Shown: piece after piece, positions 48,408 to 61,560 of the stretch | How the letters are laid out: the number at the start of each line of letters is the position of its first letter | How positions within the stretch are numbered: the first letter of the stretch is position 1 | DNA from: Flaveria trinervia | Taxonomy: Eukaryota > Streptophyta > Magnoliopsida > Asterales > Asteraceae | Assembly: GCA_025506515.1 (NCBI GenBank) | Contig: CM046456.1 | Location: 12,608,524 to 12,672,523, forward strand | Reading direction: 5' to 3' | DNA length: 64,000 bases | Notes under the pieces: model-generated | What the model saw: only the letters and a program-made list of their open reading frames with translations | What the model was told of the DNA's origin: nothing | The model's database searches: none | Translations under genes and position numbers: made by a program

Positions 48408-49198
48408 GGCAGGACCGGTGAAAGGGTTTACTTACAACACAACAACACAAAGAGAAGATTAACCAAACTTAATCAAACAGTAAACTGGATTAACCACAAT
48501 ATATGATACTAAGAACACAAGTAATAAGTAAGAGACAGAACAAGAGAACACAAATGTTAGGTTTTCAAGGATGAAGTATATTGATTTCTTAAGTTCTATT
48601 ACAAGTGTTACAAAGTATAAAAGAAAGATACAAGAACAAGGAATACTTATACTACATCCTACAGTTGGCTATACTTTGAAAGCCAGTTGGATACAATTGA
48701 CTAGACACAAACAAAATTAATTGTAGAGTCAAAAGGTTGACTGCCTTTTGACTAGTGACTATGACATGCCATAGCTCGCATCCTTATCTATTACAAAAAG
48801 GATAAAGTACATGAAGTAGAAAGTTTACAGACTCAAGGCCTCAATGTATAGTTACCAAAAGCATGGACCTTTTCACCAACTCATGTAAGTTGGTGACTTT
48901 ACAAAGATGCAACGGAAATATGTCCAGCTTTATGGAAAAGTACATCAGATAAAGCATGTGTTAAAAGTCTTCGGAAGAAATCTGTCTTCATGAGTTGAGG
49001 CTTCGGAAGACTTTGTCTTTGAAGCTTCGAAAGACTTCATCTTTGGCTTCGGAAGATATTGGTCTTGGCTTAGGAATATTTCACACTTAGAATATTTCTG
49101 TTGCATGTGTGAAACTTCCGAAGCATTCTTCTTCAGTACTTGTACAGTATGCATGCAGAGTGACTTGGTTGCTACAGACTGAATACATATTCTCTACA
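48408..49198 (-). repeat. 3' LTR of element C
   Basis: Plus-strand reading starts GGCAGGACCGG where the other copy has TGCAGGACCGG, so the terminal base is altered. It ends TCTCTACA next to the PPT. Four CTTCSGAAG motifs lie between 48965 and 49125. Confidence 0.88.
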
Positions 49199-49214
49199 AA
49201 CTCCCCCTAGGTTG
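49199..49214 (-). other. Polypurine tract of element C
   Basis: The minus strand reads CCTAGGGGGAGTT immediately before the LTR, the same as in A. Confidence 0.75.
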
Positions 49215-49325
49215 ATGCTACCAAAACACTTAGTAGACTTCAGATATCAACAGTCCTCATTAGGATGATCACCATTCCTTTCTTCATGAGGTGATCAGGA
49301 TCCTTCAGACTGTCAAAATGTCTTC

Positions 49326-52300
49326 TCATGTCAAAGAGATCATGCAGAGGCAACTGAAACATGTCTTACCAAGTGTAGATGTCTTTAGTGCCTTGATCTC
49401 TAATGACATACCATCTTCTGGATTTGTGGTGTATGTCCAAGACAAGATGGGTATTCCTGATGCTAGAGGAGCTGTTTGAATTGGAGTTGATGTAGAATCC
49501 TCTGGCTGCACATCCTCAGGATGTGCTAACTCATCTTGAGGTTTAGAAGAGGGTACAGTCTTCTTCTTCTTTGGCTTTAGAAGCCATCCTCTTCTTTCTC
49601 TTTACAGGTTTTAACTGAGAAGACTGGCCTGCCGTACCATATTGATCTTCATTGTCTTTCTCAGTTGGGTCTTGTACTCTCACAGGTTCAGATTGAGAGT
49701 GAGATTGACCCTGCTGTGGATTAGAAGATGAAGCTTGCTGAGATTCAGCAGGAGGTCCAGGATGTGTTGTCTTTGGTTGTTTAACCTTAACCTCCACTTT
49801 AGGTGGGGCTTGACTTGGAGAGGAGTGTAAGTCAATGAGCTCTCCACTTTTGATCTTCTGCTTGATCACCCTGGTATGCTCATCCATAGTGGATAGAGAC
49901 ATGGGACCAAGTCTCCTTCCGGAGAATCCATACAACTTCAAGAAGCTCATCATCATCTGCCTGTCAGCAGATTTCTTCATGCTCTTTTGGATGATGGCTC
50001 TTGATTTGATAGCTTCTTCCCTTAGCTTCCTCTTAGTTGTCTTTTTGTCCTTAACTATCTCAAGTTCAAGTTGTTTTAAGTACTCAAACTCAACATAGTC
50101 ATAGGACAAGGAAGAAGTGCTTCTGCCTGATAGAGGCCTGTGGCACTCAGGTAGTTGATCATCTTGATCCTATCTTCTTCTTCGTCTACCAGAGGTTCTT
50201 ATTGAACCACATCCTCTTGTGCAGGACTTTCTTGAACTGGGGAGAGGGTAGGCATATGCTTGTACAGTCTTTTCTTTCTTCTCTCTTCTTGACTTGTACT
50301 AGAAGCTCTGCATCTTCTGCCTCCTTCTTCTCTCTTAACCTTTCCAGATCAACCAGTTCATTTAACTCTTCTAAGGAGAGAGAAATAACACTGTCTATGT
50401 CTTAGTTCCTTATTTATAGATAGTTTATACTGACTGCTCTTAACTTATCATTTTGAGTATCTGGTCTGGGGGCAGCCCTGATAGCAGACTCCATGAGTCT
50501 TGAAGACCCAACAGAGAAACTTTCTCCCCTCAGCTTCCTTTTCCTCTCTCGCTCCTCCTCCTCAATCTTCTCAGATGTCATCTTTCTTTCCCCTTTGTCA
50601 CTCATAGACCTTTGTGACTCAGGGTGGAGATAGCTTTAGCCTTCATTGCTTGATGTAGCTTCTAAGCTCTGGCCAGAAAGAGGTTGAGAATCACCTTCAC
50701 CAGCAGGTATCTCAAAAAGGGCATTGATCTCTACAGCAGTTGTTGGTGATAAGATTGGGCTCTCAGGTTCTGTCACTGGGCCTTCAGTCAAGGTTTCCCC
50801 TATGAAGCTAATTTTAGGGTCTGCCTCAACATCCAGTTGACTGATGAAATTGCCTGATTCCCTAGTCTCCTTCTAAGGCTGAACTCTGCAGTGATCCTAT
50901 CTTGGATTCTTTGAGCCAACTTGTCAGCTTGTCTTGATTTGCTTGGATTGACAAGTGGTATACTGACTAGATCCAGACTGTCATAATAGTTCAATGTCTG
51001 AAAATTGAAGATCTCTTGCTGCCCTTGAACTTTCATGATGATTAGGGCTCTCCTGTTGATGTCATATCTCCATCCAAATGATATGATTGGAAGTTGATGG
51101 AGATGACATTGCCCTTGGTATTCCTTTCTCAAACAGACTCTGTATTAATGAGTCTATAGAGTCCACAATAATGTGAACTTGAGGAAGTTGCTGAGTAGGC
51201 ACAATTGCAAGTGAGGATGGTGAGTCCTCAATGTCCATACTCCCTGAGGAACTCCCAGGTTCTGTGGTAGTAATGACTTTCTCCTCCTTTTTGGTAGCAT
51301 CACCCACTTACATAGGTGAGCTAGGAGTTAGGTGAATCACCTCCATAGGTTCTTGTGTTCCTGGTTAAGGTCCTCTTAAAGATCTCCCAACTAGTTGTTC
51401 CTTAAGATATGAAATCTCAAGTTGCTGATCATTGACCCTGTTCTGCAAGGTAGTCACTTGAGATTCAAGGTGACTAACCTTGGAGACTAAATAGGTGCAT
51501 GTTGTAGATAGTTGTTGCACCTTTAGTCTTAGATTCCCCTTATCTTCATCAGAAGAGTCATTGGGGGATGATATGATTGGACCAAAGTCCTCACTCTCAC
51601 CACCAGCTTCAGGTTCTTAGCTGCTGGATTTCCTCTGCTCACTGGCAATCTCAGTTGAGATGTCAGTGGGCTGAGTTGCCATGGTTGAGGTCTTAATTAT
51701 GTAATCAATTTCAAAAGTGAGAGCCTCTTCCATATGGACATCCTGAACAGGTTCAAAAGTGTCCACGGGGCTAGAAATAGGAGGCTCAGAAGCACTCATC
51801 TCTCTTTGAGTAGGGGATAAGAAGAGAGAATCATGGTACTCACTAAAACCTAGATCTTCATCAGTGTAGAAATCAAGGTTGGGGATTGGTTGGTTGAGAT
51901 CTATAGACTGGGGATGGTAATTGTCCGCTGAAGATTGATCACTTGAGTGTTGAGACTTAGAGTGATGGCTTAAGGCAGTTTGGCTAATGAGCTCATCAGG
52001 TTGAGCATGAGGAACCTCAACATTGATCCTTGAAGAGATGGGAGTGGTCTGCTCCTCAGGAGAAGTGGGAGCTTCAACATCCACTTCTGCCTATGTGGGT
52101 ATGTATATAGGGGCCTCCACAGACTGAATAGTCTGAGCAGGGGTTCGTTTGGATTTTATTTGATAGGTGATGGTGATTTGAGGTTGTGTGGGTGGTTGGG
52201 ATGTAGAAGGTGTGGGTTCAACACTAGCTGGTGCTGCTAGGTTGTCACCTTGAGCAAGGAGCTCTAACATTTTTGGGACTAGGGCTGTTTCTACCCCAGA

Positions 52301-53034
52301 GAAGCCAACAGTGGACTTTCTCAGTATTTTAAAGATGTCGGGCTTCATTTGTCCCAATTTAAAAATGTTACCTGTACCCCTTAACTGTGAGCCTAGTTCA
52401 CAGTTAAGAATATACTGGACATATCTAGGGAACATGTAATATTCTAAGGAGTCTAAGTTAGTAAGCAAATTGGTATAAACAAACTGAGAATACCTAAACT
52501 TGACCCCTGAATCATTCCATGGATGATAAAGGAGAGATCCTCAGGAATCTGGTCCCATCCACCATGCTTGTTTGATAAGCTGTGGATGACCACATGGAGC
52601 AGAAATCTCCACTAGGATGAGACCTTCCCTTTCCTAAAGGTCTTTACAGAGAAATCTCCCTCATATTCCATCTGCTCAAAGGAATGATTAACAGCTTCAT
52701 TCGGGAAGAACACCTCACCTTCTTCATCATCCAGCTGAAGGTGCAAGTTGATGATGGCCGGAGTGATAAAGACTGTTCTCCCCTACACTGTGGCAGACAG
52801 TGCCTTCTCCCCATCCATAACAACCTCTTAACAGGTCTTCCAAAATTCAAGCAGATGATCCTCATAGAGTGGAGGATCAATGGTTAGGGAGGTGAAGTAG
52901 TTTGACAAAGCTAAGAATCGACAAACCTCTGAGAAATGAGGATCTTTCTCAGAGCTTAATAGAGCAACTTGATTGTTTTGCCTGTGTAGCTGCATGGTAA
53001 AGTTTGGGTCATTTTTGTGAGCAAGGTTGACCAT
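49326..53034 (-). pseudogene. Element C extra ORF, broken
   Basis: ATG 53034 (MVNLAHKND) starts 112-118 bp after a TATA-like box. The N-terminal block (QVALLSSEKDPHF, LEFWKTC) matches A, followed by YILNCELG and PDIFKILRKS near 52415-52310 and a Pro/Thr/Ser-rich linker. A coiled-coil-like LVSKVSHLESQVTTLQ lies near 51490-51440, and K/R/E-rich blocks near 50550 and 50060-49960 include GFSGRRLGPMS. The last open block ends at 49326. At least five frame changes or stops interrupt it. There is no membrane segment. Basic clusters (KRKKRM near 49600) could act in nuclear import. It belongs to the same family as the extra ORFs of A and B. Confidence 0.7.
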
Positions 53035-53735
53035 TTCGAGGTAGCTTAAAGATGAAGAAAGAAAGAAGAAAGAAATTTCAGAGAGAAATTTGGGGTTTTA
53101 GGTTTGGAGAAAGAAAAGATGATAGAAATAGGGGGAAATCGTTGGATTTATACGTGAAAAGGATTTCAGATAAAGTTTAATGAAAGAGGATAACTTTGAA
53201 ATCCGGATGTCGGTCCACCTCTGAAAAAGTAGTTTACTTTTGCTCAAAAGTAGTTTTTTGGAAGTCAAAAAGCTTCCGAAGGTAAATTATCTTCGGAAGT
53301 TTTAATGAAAAAGCTTCCGAAGCTAAAATGACTTCGGAAGAATTTCCTGAGAGTTTTGAAAATTTTTGCTTCGGAAGAGAAATTAAAACTTGAATGTTTT
53401 GTGTATAAAACAACAAAACTTTCGAGAGTTAATTTTTCTTCGAAAGAAAATAGTCCTTGAAAATAAATAAGTGTCTGAGTTAAGTGTTTAAGCTTCGGAA
53501 GATATTTCAGAACTCTTCCGAAGGTAAAATTGCTTAGACAGTTATCTGTTTTGAAGGCATGATTTTCTTCCGAAGTTAAAGGTATAACTTCCGAAGGATC
53601 AAAAATTGTCAAAAATCTAAGGAAAGTCTTCAAAAAGATATGTTCATCCAAAGAAAATAAGAGCTTATGAAAGTGATGAACTAGACAATTTAGGAACACA
53701 TATTTTAAGAAATAATAAGAATTAGTTAAAAAAAC
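53035..53735 (-). promoter_or_regulatory. Element C spacer with CTTCSGAAG motifs, candidate internal promoter
   Basis: 701 bp between the pol stop and the extra ORF. Nine exact CTTCCGAAG/CTTCGGAAG motifs in both orientations lie at 53265-53605, the same 9-mer as in the LTRs of C and A. A TATA-like box follows and then a pyrimidine-rich leader. Promoter function is inferred. Confidence 0.6.
53146..53152 (-). promoter_or_regulatory. TATA-like box before the element C extra ORF
   Basis: The minus strand reads CGTATAAATCC, about 112 bp before the ATG at 53034; the intervening leader is rich in TTTCTTTC. Confidence 0.45.
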
Positions 53736-56700
53736 CTACTCAAAGTTAATCATTCCAATAGCTGATATTAGATATTTAAATCTCTGTTCATCAAAAGCTT
53801 TTATAAACATATCAGCATATTGTTCATCTGTGTGAACTTTGACCAGTTTAATTAATCCCTTTTCATAGTTATCTCTTATTAATGATACCTGATATTGATG
53901 TGTTTGGTCCTTGAGTGTTACACAGGATTCTCTGTGATTGAGATAGCACTGTTGTTGTCTATGTGAATGGGAGTCTCTTGAAGTTTAACCCATAGTCCAG
54001 CATCTGATTTTGAATCCAAAGCACTAAGCACAGCAGCTTGCAGCAGCAACGTATTCAGCTTCAGCTGTTGATGCAGAGACACAGATTGTTTCTTGCATTG
54101 CCATGAGACACCTCTTCCACCAAGGAACTAACATCCCCTAGATGTAGACTTTGCAGTCATGTTACAACCACCATAACCACTATCTGTATAAGCATACAGA
54201 TTGAAGTCCGGATTCTTTGGGTACCATAACCAAGTGTTGAAGCTCCTTTGAGGTATTTAGAATCCTCTTGATAGTGATAAGGTGAGACATCTTAGGGTTG
54301 TCTTGATATCTTGCACAGATACATGTAGCAAACATAATATTAGGCCTGCTAGCAGTAAGATACATAAAAGACCTAATCATAGCCATGTATAAGTGTTCAT
54401 CTACACACTCCCCCTTAAGATCAGGTCCAAGGGAGTGGTTTTTGGCTATGGGTGTCTTAGCAATCTTACAATCAGTCATGTTGAACCTCTTGAGTATATC
54501 CTGAACATACTTTGACTAACTAATAAAGATGCCATCTTCAACTTGCTTCACTTGAATCCCCAGAAAGAAATTGAGTTTCCCCATGGCACTTATTTCAAAT
54601 TTGTCTTTCATCAGCTTCTCAAAGTCTTTGCTGAGCTTTGGATTAGTTGAACCAAAGATGATGTCATCCACATACACTTGAACTAGCAATATGTCATTTC
54701 CCTTCCTCTGATGAAGAGAGTTCCATCTATGGTACCTCTCCTGTATCCGTGTTTGCAAAGATACTCAGACAGTGTCTCATACCACTTCCTGGGTGCCTGA
54801 TGCAGCCCATAAAGAGCTTTGTCAAGCTTGCAGACATAATCAGGATGACCAGGATCTACAAAACCAGGTGGCTATTGACATACACCTCTTCATCAATCAC
54901 TCCATACAGAAAAGCACACTTCACATCAAGCTGAAAGACCTTGAAGTTATTGGATGCAGTAAATGCCAGGAATATCCTAACAGCTTCCAGTCTTGCTACT
55001 TGAGAAAAGACATCAGTGTAGTCAATCCCTTCTTCTTGTGTGTATACTTGAACAACTAGTCTAGCTTTGTTCTTGATGATAATGCCTCTATCATCCTTCT
55101 TATTCCTAAACACCCATTTGGTTCCATTGGTAGTCTTCCCATAAGGAAGAGGACAAAGGTTTCAAACTTTCTGCCTTTCGAATTGAAGCAGCTCTGTTGC
55201 ATAGCTTCAACCCAACTTCCATCCTTTAGAGCTCATCAACTTTTTTTGGCTCTATCTGGGATAGGAAACAAGAGTGAAGACAAATGTTTGCTTTATGGGT
55301 TTGTCCTCTTGTTCTTACCCCTATGACAACATCTTCAATGATGTTTGTGGTGGGGGGGGAGACTTATGGATCCTAAGCTGAGGGATCACAGCAAGTTGCT
55401 GAGAAAGATCTAAATTAGAGAAATTTAGATCTGGCATAGATGTTTTCTTCCATCACATCAACACACTTATCAAGAGAAACTTGATCCAAGCAGTGTGTGA
55501 CATCATTGATGTTATCATCTATGGTGTGGTTATTAGCATCAAGAAATTCTTGATCACTGTCACCACCACCATTGTTGTCTTCCACAATTGAGGTATCCGT
55601 ATCTGGTTGTGGAGCCTATGAACTGGAATTTGAAGGCACCCCAGATGTATTAGCTGAGTTTGTCATTGTTGTGCTGATAGAAACCTCATTTGCCGAAGTA
55701 GTTCCAACTGGAGCTGAAGATGTATGACTTGAAGGTCTTCTTAGCTCAAATCTTGGATCAGGATCACCTGTATTTAGATTTTCTGAAGATCCTGAAACAT
55801 TCTCACAAGATTTGCCAAAATAGTTGGTAACTAAATCAAGATCAAATAGACAATCAGGACCAGAACCAGCCACACAGGGTGTATGTTCATTGAAGGTCAC
55901 ATTGGCTGACTCCTCAATAATTCTAGTTCTGAGATTGTATACTTAATAAGCCTTAGCTTTACCAATGAAATGTCCATCATCTGATTTCTCAGTAAATTTG
56001 GCAATTTGATATTTGGTATTCAAGATGGTGCAAGGACATCCAAATGACCTGAGAAAACCAATGAAAGATTTCCTCTTGTGCCAAAGTTCATAAGAAGTCT
56101 TGCCATGAGTCTTAATCACTAAGACTCTGTTTTACACATAGCAGGCAGTGTTGACTGCCTCTGCCCAGAAGGTGATGGGCTGCTTAGAGTCAGACAACAT
56201 GATTCTTGCAGCTTCAATCAGTGTCCTGTTTCTCCTCTCAGCAACACCATTCTGTTAGGAGTCCTGGGAGCACTGTATTATCTTGTAATACCTTTTTTAT
56301 CAAAAATGTATCAAGGATTTGGTTTTAAATTCAGTTCCTTGATCACATCTTATGATCTTGACCTTGTGATCAGATTGATTCTTATCTTAAGATGAAACTC
56401 TTCAAAATCTCAGGAGTCTCATCCTTAGTTCTAAGAAGAAGACCCAAGTGAATATTGTAAAGTCATATGTGATCACTAAACAATAAGAGGTCCTTCTTAG
56501 ACTCATTACACTGGTGGGGCCAAAAAGATCCATATGTAGCAAGTGTAGGGGGTAGTGATGGAGTTCTTTTCCTTAGGCGTGTGAGATACCTTATGCTGCT
56601 TCCTTTTCAGGCATGCAACACAATGGTCATCACTTGTAAACTCTTTCTTTGGCATTCCAGTTACCAAATCATGTTTAATTAGTTTATTCATGTTCTTAAA

Positions 56701-57173
56701 GTTTACATGGCACATTCTTTTATGCCATAGGAAAGACTCATCACTATTGGCTTTAGACAGAAAGCATGAAACTTCTCCAAAGGGAGATGTTTCTTGCAAG
56801 TCCATCTTGTACATGCTCCCTTTCCTGGGGGCTCTAAGCAGAGGATGTGCTCATGAGGAATGACCACTCTAGCCTTGAGAACAATGCACTCATGCTCAGT
56901 AAAGAGCATGTTATGACTTTGATCACAAAATTGGGATACACTCAGAAGATTGTACCAAAGCTCCTTGACAAAGTTTACCTTCTCAATGCTGAGCTTACCA
57001 TCTGTGACCTTGCCCCTTCCAGAAATGTAACCACCTTCATCTCCTCCAAAGGCAACTGGTCCTCCATCAATCCTTACAAAGTTCTGGAGTAATGACCTAT
57101 TGCCTGTCATGTGTTTAGAACAGCCACTGTCTATGATCCAGACATTTTTGTTTGTCTTCAGCTGTCCTTGCAC
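53736..57173 (-). pseudogene. Element C Pol, decayed
   Basis: Protease WIIDSGCSKHMTG near 57140. Integrase zinc region LWHKRMCHVNFKNMN near 56730 and CVACLKRKQHKVS near 56620. The integrase core (56500-55930) is recognisable but badly frame-broken, with CDQGTEF near 56345. RT has MFRNKKDDRG near 55113, QLDVKCAFLYG near 54940 and an intact YVDD in VQVYVDDIIFG near 54670. The RNase H end is AFDEQRFKYLISAIG, with stop at 53736-53738. Many stops and frame changes; judged inactive unless some are sequence errors. Confidence 0.85.
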
Positions 57174-57184
57174 AATGAAAATGA

Positions 57185-59903
57185 TTAGTTACATTTGGAA
57201 ACTCAAGCCTTACTTGTCTTGGGCTCACAAAGAGAAATAGAAGGTAATGCAACAGTAATAGATCCTATGGTCATACAAAGGATCTTGGGCTGTTGTTGAT
57301 GGAGATATTTCACTCACTTGGTCTTTCTTAGACTTCCACACCACCTTTGGAGTCTTGGACTTGACCTTCAAAACTTCGGAAGCTTTTGGGACTTTGGAAG
57401 TTTTGATGACTGATCCTTCGAAAGATTCTGCAGACACTGCAGCAGACTTCAGTGCTTCGGAAGAATTCCTTTCTTCCGAGACCAACTTCTCTTCTGAGGG
57501 TAATTTTCCACTTGCCTTCTTCTTAGATTTGGAGCTTTTGAAGGAAACAAATTTTCCTTCCGAAGCTTGAATCTTCTTGGAACTCTTTGAAGTCTTTGTC
57601 TTGGTCATATGGACAGTACCTTTAGGATTGTATGGACAATCTTAGCAATATGAGTGGTACTTTCACATATGAGACCACCATTTTCTTCTTCACAAGAGTC
57701 TTCTGTTGGGAATAAGACTGTCTTTGGTCAAATTCCTTCTCCATCTTCATCTTTGCAGATGCTGAGACAGTCCTTTTGGGCTGGGAACTATTCTTGGAGT
57801 TTGATGGTCTAGGCTGTGCAGCAGTGGTACACAGTAGACCAGTCTTCTTCTGCTACTGAGATGATCTGAACAAGAACCAGAACTCTTGCAGAAGAGTTTT
57901 GGTTGATGTTTTAGTCTTTACTACTTCAAACCCTGTAGAGATGAAAACTTGTTTCTGCTTAGAGTCAAAAGTAGCCTTGATCTCTTGAGTTTTCCTTGCT
58001 TTTCTTTTGCTCTTTTTGATCAAGTTCTTTCTCATTGACTTGGTCATCACAGTCTTCTTCTTCTCCTCAGAAGGATAGTGGCCCTTCTTAGAATCCTCCT
58101 CTTCACTCTTCTTAGAGGAATTCTTCACTATCTCATCTTCATCCTCTTCACTCATAGGATCTATAAGAGGAAGCTCATCTTCACAAGTTCCACACCTAGG
58201 AGATCTTACAGACAAGATTATATGTGGAGGAGCTGTCTCATTGGATCTCAGTCCCTGCCTGTTTTGATAGCACACCTTGTTATGCAGGGATGAGGATATC
58301 ATGTTCTTGAAGGTCTCTTCTTCAAGAACACTCTTTTCTGCCCTGGCTTTGCTGATCACAAGCTCAGCCTGGCAATCAGTCAGCTTGGTTATGAGATCTT
58401 TGATTTGAGTCCTAAAATCTATGTGCTCATGTTTTAGAACTGAAATGGTTTTCTCTAAGTCCTCTATCTTTAGTTTATAATCATTTTCAGACTTTCTAAA
58501 ATCAGATTTTAAAATGTTTAAGGACTCAAGATCAGATCTCATCTCCAAGTTATAGGACTTGTATCTATTAACTTTAGCAATGCATTCAGGAGTACAGATA
58601 GTTCCAATACCTTGGCTTCATCATGATCTGCCATTAGTGCTTGTTTAGAGAGACATCTTCCACCTGAAAGCTCCAGTCAAAGTCTCCTTCTTCAACAATA
58701 ACACAGCCTGCTGCTTTGGCTTCTCATTCTGGGGAGCTTTGTCAGTGTAGTTGGGTCTGGACTGTGTTTGGCCACCATTTATTTAGGTGCCTTACACTCT
58801 TGGCAAAGTGGCCCATCAAGTTACAGTTGTAACATTTGACTTTGCCTTTGTCTAGGCCAAACTTTCCACTGGTTGCACTGCTTGGAAACTTCCTTCCAGT
58901 CCTCTTGTAGAACTTCTTGGCTCTGTGAGTGAGAAGAGCCATTTGGTGGACTACTTTCATGTATTCCAGATCATCTGGATGAATACACTCCAGGTCTTCA
59001 AGAGTGAAAAAAGAGTTTCCATAGCTTTCATCAAAAGACACAAAATCTTGAGAAGAGCTTGTCTTTGGAATGGGCTTCCTTGAGTGTAGTTCTCCCTGGT
59101 GTCTCTGGGAAGGTGATGAAAGGACCCTTTGGTGAGTTGTCAGGGTAGCATATAAGATGATGTTGGGGTTTTATGCTATCCCTTTCAACCACATGCAGGG
59201 CTGAACCTATTTGATTGTTGGAGTTGCCAGATGAACCTTGCATGTTCATCTCCATTTGGTAGCCACTGAGAATCTCATATAACTCTGTCAGAGTAAGAGT
59301 TTTGAGATTTTCAGTCCTCTTGATCACCACACAGTAGTGTGTCCACTGCCTAGGAAGTAAGGACATGAACTTCCTTACAATGTCTCTGTTCTTAAGAGGA
59401 ACTCCTCCATCCATAAAGGTATCCACAATCTCAACATACCTAAAGTATTACTGAGTCATGGTTTCACCTGTTTTGAAGGTGAAGTTTTCAAACTACTGCT
59501 TCAGGAGATCCTCTTGTCTCCTTGGCTTCAGAAGAACCCTCATACAGTTTAGTTTTAGCTTCACAACATCCCACAACTCTTAGCCGTTTTGCACTTCTTG
59601 AAACTCTATACACAGAGTTTGGAAGGGCAGTTTGAAAGGCTGTCATGGCTTTTCTATCAATCTCTACTCTCTTCCTATCTTCATCAGAGTAGTTAGCCAC
59701 ATCCTTGGGGATCATACCAGCACCAGTAGCAGAGGGAGTGCTGGGTATGAAAGGTCAATTCTCAACAGACTCCCCATTCTTGAGTCTAGAGACCTGATGA
59801 AACCTTCCATTCTCAGGCACCAGGTATCAAAGTCATCAAGAGTGATCAGTGGGGACTTGTTCATGGTTCTAGTTTCCATATCAGTCTTGGAAATGGCTCC
59901 CAT
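57185..59903 (-). pseudogene. Element C Gag, decayed
   Basis: ATG 59903 (MGAISKTDMETR) leads to FDTWCLRMEGF, the Gag N-terminus. The RKFMSLLPRQWTHYC block lies near 59380 and the zinc knuckle CYNCNLMGHFAK near 58840-58800. Its last Cys is lost to a single-base frame change. A coiled-coil block (KLKIEDLEKTISVLKHE) lies at 58548-58100. A Lys/Ser-rich region near 57600-57350 has SEGK/SEEK/SEAL repeats encoded by CTTCSGAAG-type DNA. The frame ends at TAA 57185-57187, with protease in the -1 frame, as in A. Confidence 0.8.
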
Positions 59904-59973
59904 TTGAAAAGTTTAGTATTTATGTTTGTGAGGGATCTTAAGATGGTGAGATCTTATATCAGGAGCCTGAAAT

Positions 59974-59985
59974 GCTCTGATACCA
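59974..59985 (-). other. Primer-binding site of element C (initiator tRNA-Met)
   Basis: The minus strand reads TGGTATCAGAGC two bases inside the LTR. Confidence 0.9.
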
Positions 59986-59987
59986 AA

Positions 59988-60747
59988 TGCAGGACCGGTG
60001 AAGGGGTTCATTTACAGCACAACAACACAAAGAGAAGATTAACCAAACTTAATCAAACAGTAAGTTGGATTAACCATAATATATGATCTAGAACACAAGT
60101 AATAAGTAAGAGACAGAACAAGAGAACACAAGTGTTAGGTTTTCAAGGATGCAGTATATTGCTTTCTCAAATTCTATTACAAGTGTTACAAAGCATAAAT
60201 GAAAGATACAAGAACAAGAATAATTATACTACATCCTACAGCCGACTATACTTTGAAAGCCAGCTGGATACAATTGACTAGGCACAAACAAATCAATGTA
60301 GAGTCAAAAGGCATATTGCCTTTTGACTAGTGACTATGACATGCCATAGCTCACATCCTTATCTATTACAAAAAGGATAAGTACATGAAGTAGAAAGTTT
60401 ACAGACTTAAGACCTCAATATACAATTACCAAAAGCATGGACCTTTTCACCAACTCATGTAAGTTGGTGACTTTACAGAGATGCAGCGGAAAGGTGTCTA
60501 GCTTTATGGAAAAATACATCAGATAAAACATGTGTAAAGGTCTTCGAAAGAAATCTGTCTTCATGAGTTGAGGCTTCGGAAGACTTTGTGTCTGAAGCTT
60601 CGGAAGACTTCATCTTTGGCTTCGGAAGATATTGGTCTTGGCTTTGGAAGATTTCGAACTTAGAATATTTCTGTTGCATGTGTGAAACTTCCGATGCATT
60701 CTTCTTCAGTACTTGTGCAGTATGTACGTAGAGTGACTTTTGTTGCT
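59988..60747 (-). repeat. 5' LTR of element C, outer end not matching
   Basis: Matches 48408-49175 with scattered substitutions. The final ~22 bases of the left copy (to TCTCTACA) have no counterpart here; homology stops near GTTGC at about 60747 and gypsy LTR sequence follows. Three exact CTTCSGAAG motifs lie at about 60575-60630. Confidence 0.8.
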
Positions 60748-61244
60748 TCAATCTCATTTGGCTAAAAGGAAGAAAGAAGAGAGAAAAAGCTCTCGGTTCT
60801 AGAGAGAGAAAGAGGAAGAAGCAGCTGCCAAGGTAAGTCTTCTCTTCTATGAGCTCGGTTTCAGCTGGGTTTCGAGTTCTTGACTGAATTTCTTGGTGTT
60901 TAGTGTTTGTTTTCAGGATTCAGGAGCTTAATCGAAGGTGAGTTTTGAACTAGAAGTGTGTTGCTCAAAGGCTGGTTAAGGTGAGTTTCTAGAACCCCTC
61001 TTTTACCGATTTTCAACTTATTTGGGGCTATTATGCATACCAAGGAATGTTTTCAAATAAAACCGTGAGTTTCAGCCTTATTTTTGAAATGATGTATGTC
61101 TGTATGCATGTTTTAGAGTATGGTTATGGGTTAGAGTTGCTGTTTAGCATGTTTAGGTGCCTCTAGTATGTTAGATCTGTGCTTGGGTAGTGATAGAATG
61201 ATAATCGGGTGATGTTAGTAGCATAGAAATATTTCAGAAGGTTA

Positions 61245-61560
61245 TGATGCGCCTAAACAGTGGCCCATGCGCCCAACATGTTGGCCATGCGTCTAAGTGT
61301 TGGCCATGCGCCCAAGAGTGGGCCATGTGCCTAAACAGTGGCCCATGCGCCCAGCATGTTGGCCAAACGCCTAAGTCTTAGCCAAGCGCCCAAGAGTGGG
61401 CCATGCGCCTAAATAGTGCCCATGCGCCCAAGTGACAAAACAGCTAAGTGTTGGTGATGCGCCTAAACAGGTGCCATGCGCCTGCATAGTGGCAAAACGC
61501 CTGAACACAACAGAAGCGCCCAAATAGTGCCCATGCGCCCAGACTGTTTTACACTTAGAA
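61245..61560. repeat. Tandem-like array of ATGCGCC(C/T)AA units
   Basis: About 14 units of (A)TGCGCCTAAACAGTGGCCC type with ~20-22 bp spacing and substitutions, inside the gypsy LTR. Confidence 0.85.

Larger units (their letters stand above)
48408..60750 (-). mobile_element. Element C: Sirevirus-like copia retrotransposon, related to A
   Basis: On the minus strand: 5' LTR (59988-60747), PBS, Gag, Pol, spacer, extra ORF, PPT, 3' LTR (48408-49198). The LTR pair shows many substitutions, so it is older than B. Domain content and LTR motif (CTTCSGAAG) match A. The left flank is a TA microsatellite and the right flank is a gypsy LTR, with no recognisable target duplication. Confidence 0.9.

Noticed and set aside
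57153..57200. A perfectly conserved splice acceptor before pol in all three elements
   Set aside because: Element C has GCAAG rather than GCAG and the conserved bases also encode a conserved Gln-Gly, so the protein explains the similarity at least as well.
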